Part shown: positions 15,903 through 18,201 of the stretch, in pieces
How the letters are laid out: each line of letters starts with the position of its first letter
Position numbering within the stretch: the first letter of the stretch is position 1
Origin: CAJXZP01 sp963974475
GTDB lineage: Bacteria; Bacteroidota; Bacteroidia; Flavobacteriales_G; Salibacteraceae
DNA: 18,201 nt
Reading direction: 5' to 3'
Assembly (NCBI GenBank): GCA_963974475.1
Contig: CAXBCR010000039.1
Span: forward strand, 1 to 18,201
Notes under the pieces: generated by a model
What the model was told of the DNA's origin: nothing
Database searches by the model: none
What the model saw: only the letters and a program-made list of their open reading frames with translations
Translations under genes and position numbers: made by a program

Positions 15903-18002
15903 GTGAATCCACTACAAACAAAAATAGAATTCTTGAAGGGAGTCGGTCCTAAACGAGCCGAACTGCTGCAAAAGGAGCTGCGTATTTTTACGTTTGGTGA
16001 TTTACTATTTCACTTTCCTTTTCGGTATGTAGACCGCTCCAAGTTTTTCACAGTTTCTGAATCAAATCAGGACCAGGCATTTATGCAGTTCAAGGGACAC
16101 GTTCGGAAAATTAGAAAAATTGGACAAGCACGTAAAATGAGGCTAGTTGCCGAGTTTTATGATTCCACAGGGGTTATAGAGTTAGTTTGGTTTAAAGGAA
16201 TCAAATTTGTAGAACCCAAATTAGACCCCGACAAGGAGTTTGTCCTATTTGGTAAACCTACTCGGTTTAACGGGAAATACAATATTGCACATCCAGAATT
16301 AGAATTGGCAAGCACTTCCAAGGTGGCGGCTGGCAGATCCTTGCAACCCATTTACCATACTACCGAAAAACTAAATGCAAAAAACCTACATACCAAAGCA
16401 TTAGAAAAATTAGTTTATACACTAACCCAGCAAATTCAAGTTGTCATTCCGGAAAACCTTACTCCGGAATTGATGCAGAAATGGAATCTAATTCCACGCA
16501 ACAAGGCTTTATTTGAAGTCCACTTCCCGACTAACACAGACGCGCTTAAGGTGGCTCGTTACCGATTAAAATTTGAGGAGTTATTCTTTATGCAACTGCA
16601 AATTTTGCGGTTTAAAAACCATCGAAAATTACAGCGTAGAGGTTATGTATTCAATAAGGTTGGGGAACGTTTTAATCAATTCTATCAAGAGGTATTGCCC
16701 TTTGATTTAACGGGAGCGCAAAAAAAAGTAGTCAAGGAAATACGAAACGATTTAAAAAGTGGCGACCAAATGAATCGCCTCTTGCAGGGAGATGTAGGAA
16801 GTGGGAAAACTATCGTAGCTGTTCTCACCATTTTATTGGCTATTGAAAATGGCTACCAGTCTGCTTTAATGGCGCCAACTTCTATTTTAGCTTTCCAACA
16901 TTTTGATGGCGTAACTGAGTTATTAGAAAAAGTGGGCGTAAAAACCATGCTCCTCACTGGCGCAACCAAAACCAAGGAACGTAAAGAAATGTTGGCCAAA
17001 CTAGCCACCGGAGAGGTTACGGTAATTATTGGTACACATGCATTGTTGGAAGACCGTGTGAAATTTCATAACCTAGGTTTGGTCGTTATTGACGAACAGC
17101 ATCGATTTGGGGTAGCGCAACGGTCGCGAATGTGGGCCAAAAGCAAAGTGCCACCGCATATTTTAATTATGTCGGCCACCCCCATTCCTCGTACCCTAGC
17201 GATGAGTTTTTACGGTGATTTGGATGTAAGCGTGATTGATGAACTACCTCCGGGAAGGAAACCTATTCAAACTATTCATAAGTATGACGCCAACCGATTA
17301 GGGGTGATGGGGTTTATGCGTAAGGAAATTGAAAAAGGACGCCAAATTTACATCGTATATCCTCTTATTGAAGAATCGGAGCATTTTGAGTACAAGGATT
17401 TAATGGATGGGTTTGAGTCTATTTCCAGGGAATTTCCTCCGCCCCAATTTCAAGTATCAGTCGTTCATGGACGTTTAAAACCTGCCGACAAGGAAATGGA
17501 AATGCAACGATTTGTGAAAGGTCAAACGCACATTATGGTGGCAACTACCGTGATTGAGGTTGGTGTGAATGTACCCAATGCCTCGGTAATGATTATTGAA
17601 AGTGCCGAGAAGTTTGGTTTAGCCCAATTGCATCAATTACGAGGGCGGGTGGGTCGCGGCTCAGACCAATCTTTCTGTGTTTTGATTACCGATTATAAAC
17701 TATCTGCCGATGCCCGTACTCGAATTGAAACAATGGTACGCACCAATGACGGTTTTCAGGTAGCCGAAGCCGATTTACAATTACGCGGCCCCGGAAATAT
17801 TATGGGTACTCAACAAAGTGGAATTTTAGATTTCGCCATTGCCGATTTAGCCACGGATGGAAATATTTTAAAGGTGGCTCGAGAAGCCGCTCAATTACTT
17901 TTAGAACAAGATGCCAACCTACGTTTAGAAATCCATTCTAATCTGCGTAAACACTTTATTTCTTATGTAAAAAAGCATCCTAACTGGGGGAGTATTTCTT
18001 AA
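15903..18002 (+). CDS. recG: ATP-dependent DNA helicase RecG
   Basis: RecG is a superfamily 2 helicase that remodels stalled forks and branch-migrates Holliday junctions. The 699-residue product is close to the usual length. The N-terminal wedge/OB part contains L-K-G-V-G-P-K-R and D-L-L-F-H-F-P-F-R-Y. It is followed by Walker A G296-D-V-G-S-G-K302-T, the Walker B box D397-E-Q-H400, motif III S424-A-T-P-I-P-R and motif VI Q578-L-R-G-R-V-G-R585. The C-terminal part has the expected L-R-G-P-G-N-I-M-G-T-Q-Q-S-G. I accept the GTG at 15903 because M-N-P-L-Q-T-K-I-E-F-L-K-G-V-G matches the usual N-terminus and a -7 promoter box lies just upstream. It appears to be a single-gene unit. Confidence 0.97.
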   Translation: MNPLQTKIEFLKGVGPKRAELLQKELRIFTFGDLLFHFPFRYVDRSKFFTVSESNQDQAFMQFKGHVRKIRKIGQARKMRLVAEFYDSTGVIELVWFKGIKFVEPKLDPDKEFVLFGKPTRFNGKYNIAHPELELASTSKVAAGRSLQPIYHTTEKLNAKNLHTKALEKLVYTLTQQIQVVIPENLTPELMQKWNLIPRNKALFEVHFPTNTDALKVARYRLKFEELFFMQLQILRFKNHRKLQRRGYVFNKVGERFNQFYQEVLPFDLTGAQKKVVKEIRNDLKSGDQMNRLLQGDVGSGKTIVAVLTILLAIENGYQSALMAPTSILAFQHFDGVTELLEKVGVKTMLLTGATKTKERKEMLAKLATGEVTVIIGTHALLEDRVKFHNLGLVVIDEQHRFGVAQRSRMWAKSKVPPHILIMSATPIPRTLAMSFYGDLDVSVIDELPPGRKPIQTIHKYDANRLGVMGFMRKEIEKGRQIYIVYPLIEESEHFEYKDLMDGFESISREFPPPQFQVSVVHGRLKPADKEMEMQRFVKGQTHIMVATTVIEVGVNVPNASVMIIESAEKFGLAQLHQLRGRVGRGSDQSFCVLITDYKLSADARTRIETMVRTNDGFQVAEADLQLRGPGNIMGTQQSGILDFAIADLATDGNILKVAREAAQLLLEQDANLRLEIHSNLRKHFISYVKKHPNWGSIS

Positions 18003-18019
18003 AACTCACCATCTAAACC

Positions 18020-18033
18020 GGTAAAACTTTACC
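18020..18033 (+). terminator. Weak hairpin after recG
   Basis: GGTAA and TTACC (outer parts of 18020-18033) form a 5-bp stem with a 4-base loop, 18 bases past the recG stop. The following bases, TTATGTT, give only a poor U-tract. It may be a weak terminator or nothing. Confidence 0.2.
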
Positions 18034-18075
18034 TTATGTTGACAAACGAAATAGATTCGTATTACCTGATTCCAC

Positions 18076-18083
18076 TACCTTTG
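18076..18083 (+). promoter_or_regulatory. Promoter -7 box downstream of recG
   Basis: TACCTTTG followed by C is an exact match to the Bacteroidota -7 consensus. It lies 20 bases before the ATG at 18103, the same geometry as the boxes of kynU, the GH3-led cluster and recG. A TTG occurs at 18039-18041 but is 34 bases upstream, too far for the usual -33 element. Confidence 0.5.
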
Positions 18084-18102
18084 CAACCAATTTTATAGCA
18101 AC

Positions 18103-18189
18103 ATGGGTAAATTTTACATTTTAGGAATTTTTATTTTTAACTTTTTTTCATTAGTGTCCGGTAAAAGATTTAAAGAAGTTCAAACCTAA
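18103..18189 (+). CDS. Possible 28-residue hydrophobic peptide
   Basis: The frame begins M-G-K-F-Y-I-L-G-I-F-I-F-N-F-F, is hydrophobic to about residue 19, and ends in a basic, polar tail (G-K-R-F-K-E-V-Q-T). It follows a consensus -7 box at the usual distance. Its TAA stop lies in the loop of the hairpin at 18174-18201. The shape resembles small membrane peptides such as leader peptides or type I toxin-like peptides, but no family is recognised and a frame this short may be chance. Confidence 0.35.
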   Translation: MGKFYILGIFIFNFFSLVSGKRFKEVQT

Positions 18190-18201
18190 GTTTGAACTTC
18201 T
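18174..18201 (+). terminator. Perfect 12-bp hairpin, probable intrinsic terminator at window edge
   Basis: AGAAGTTCAAAC (18174-18185) and GTTTGAACTTCT (18190-18201) are exact reverse complements around a CTAA loop. The window stops at the end of the stem, so a following T-run cannot be seen. It would close a transcript of about 110 bases starting from the box at 18076. The end could also be part of a longer inverted repeat. Confidence 0.55.

Overview
The window looks like chromosomal DNA from a Bacteroidota bacterium, most likely in or near the Flavobacteriales. The DNA is AT-rich, start codons lack clear Shine-Dalgarno sequences, and several genes are preceded by the Bacteroidota -7 promoter box TAnnTTTG. 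The gene set also fits: a giant secreted protein built of fibronectin type III (FN3) modules, a bacterial GH3-family protein, a deoxynucleoside kinase and kynurenine-pathway enzymes. I see no insertion sequence, phage gene, CRISPR array, rRNA or complete tRNA.

Layout. (1) 1-5983, minus strand: the first 1994 residues of a very large secreted repeat protein, whose C-terminus lies outside the window. It has a signal peptide, six FN3 domains alternating with two kinds of beta-sandwich module at a period of about 250 residues, then a CARDB-like stretch and another sandwich module. (2) 5984-6590: AT-rich intergenic DNA with hairpins but no gene. (3) 6591-8090, minus: metK (S-adenosylmethionine synthetase) with a strong intrinsic terminator downstream and a roughly 150-base leader upstream. 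The leader contains a sequence that I read as a SAM-II riboswitch, followed by two mutually exclusive hairpins. (4) 8295-12010, plus: a promoter and the cluster kynU, a 53-residue single-span membrane protein, kmo, and an outer-membrane-like protein whose start overlaps the kmo stop. (5) 12017-15678, minus: a four-gene cluster read as GH3-like protein, secreted propeller-like protein, deoxynucleoside kinase, then a five-span membrane protein. (6) 15876-18002, plus: recG with its own promoter box. (7) 18003-18201: a promoter box, a 28-codon hydrophobic reading frame and a perfect 12-bp hairpin that runs to the window edge.

How the genes work together. KynU and Kmo are consecutive enzymes acting on kynurenine; together they give 3-hydroxyanthranilate, a precursor for NAD synthesis or an intermediate of tryptophan breakdown. 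metK appears to be controlled by its own product through the riboswitch. recG is a stand-alone DNA repair gene. The minus-strand cluster has no obvious common pathway. The observations most worth checking are the metK leader with two copies of the GCUAAA motif, the unannotated small membrane protein inside the kynurenine cluster, the regular module architecture of the giant protein, and the tiny transcription unit at the right edge.
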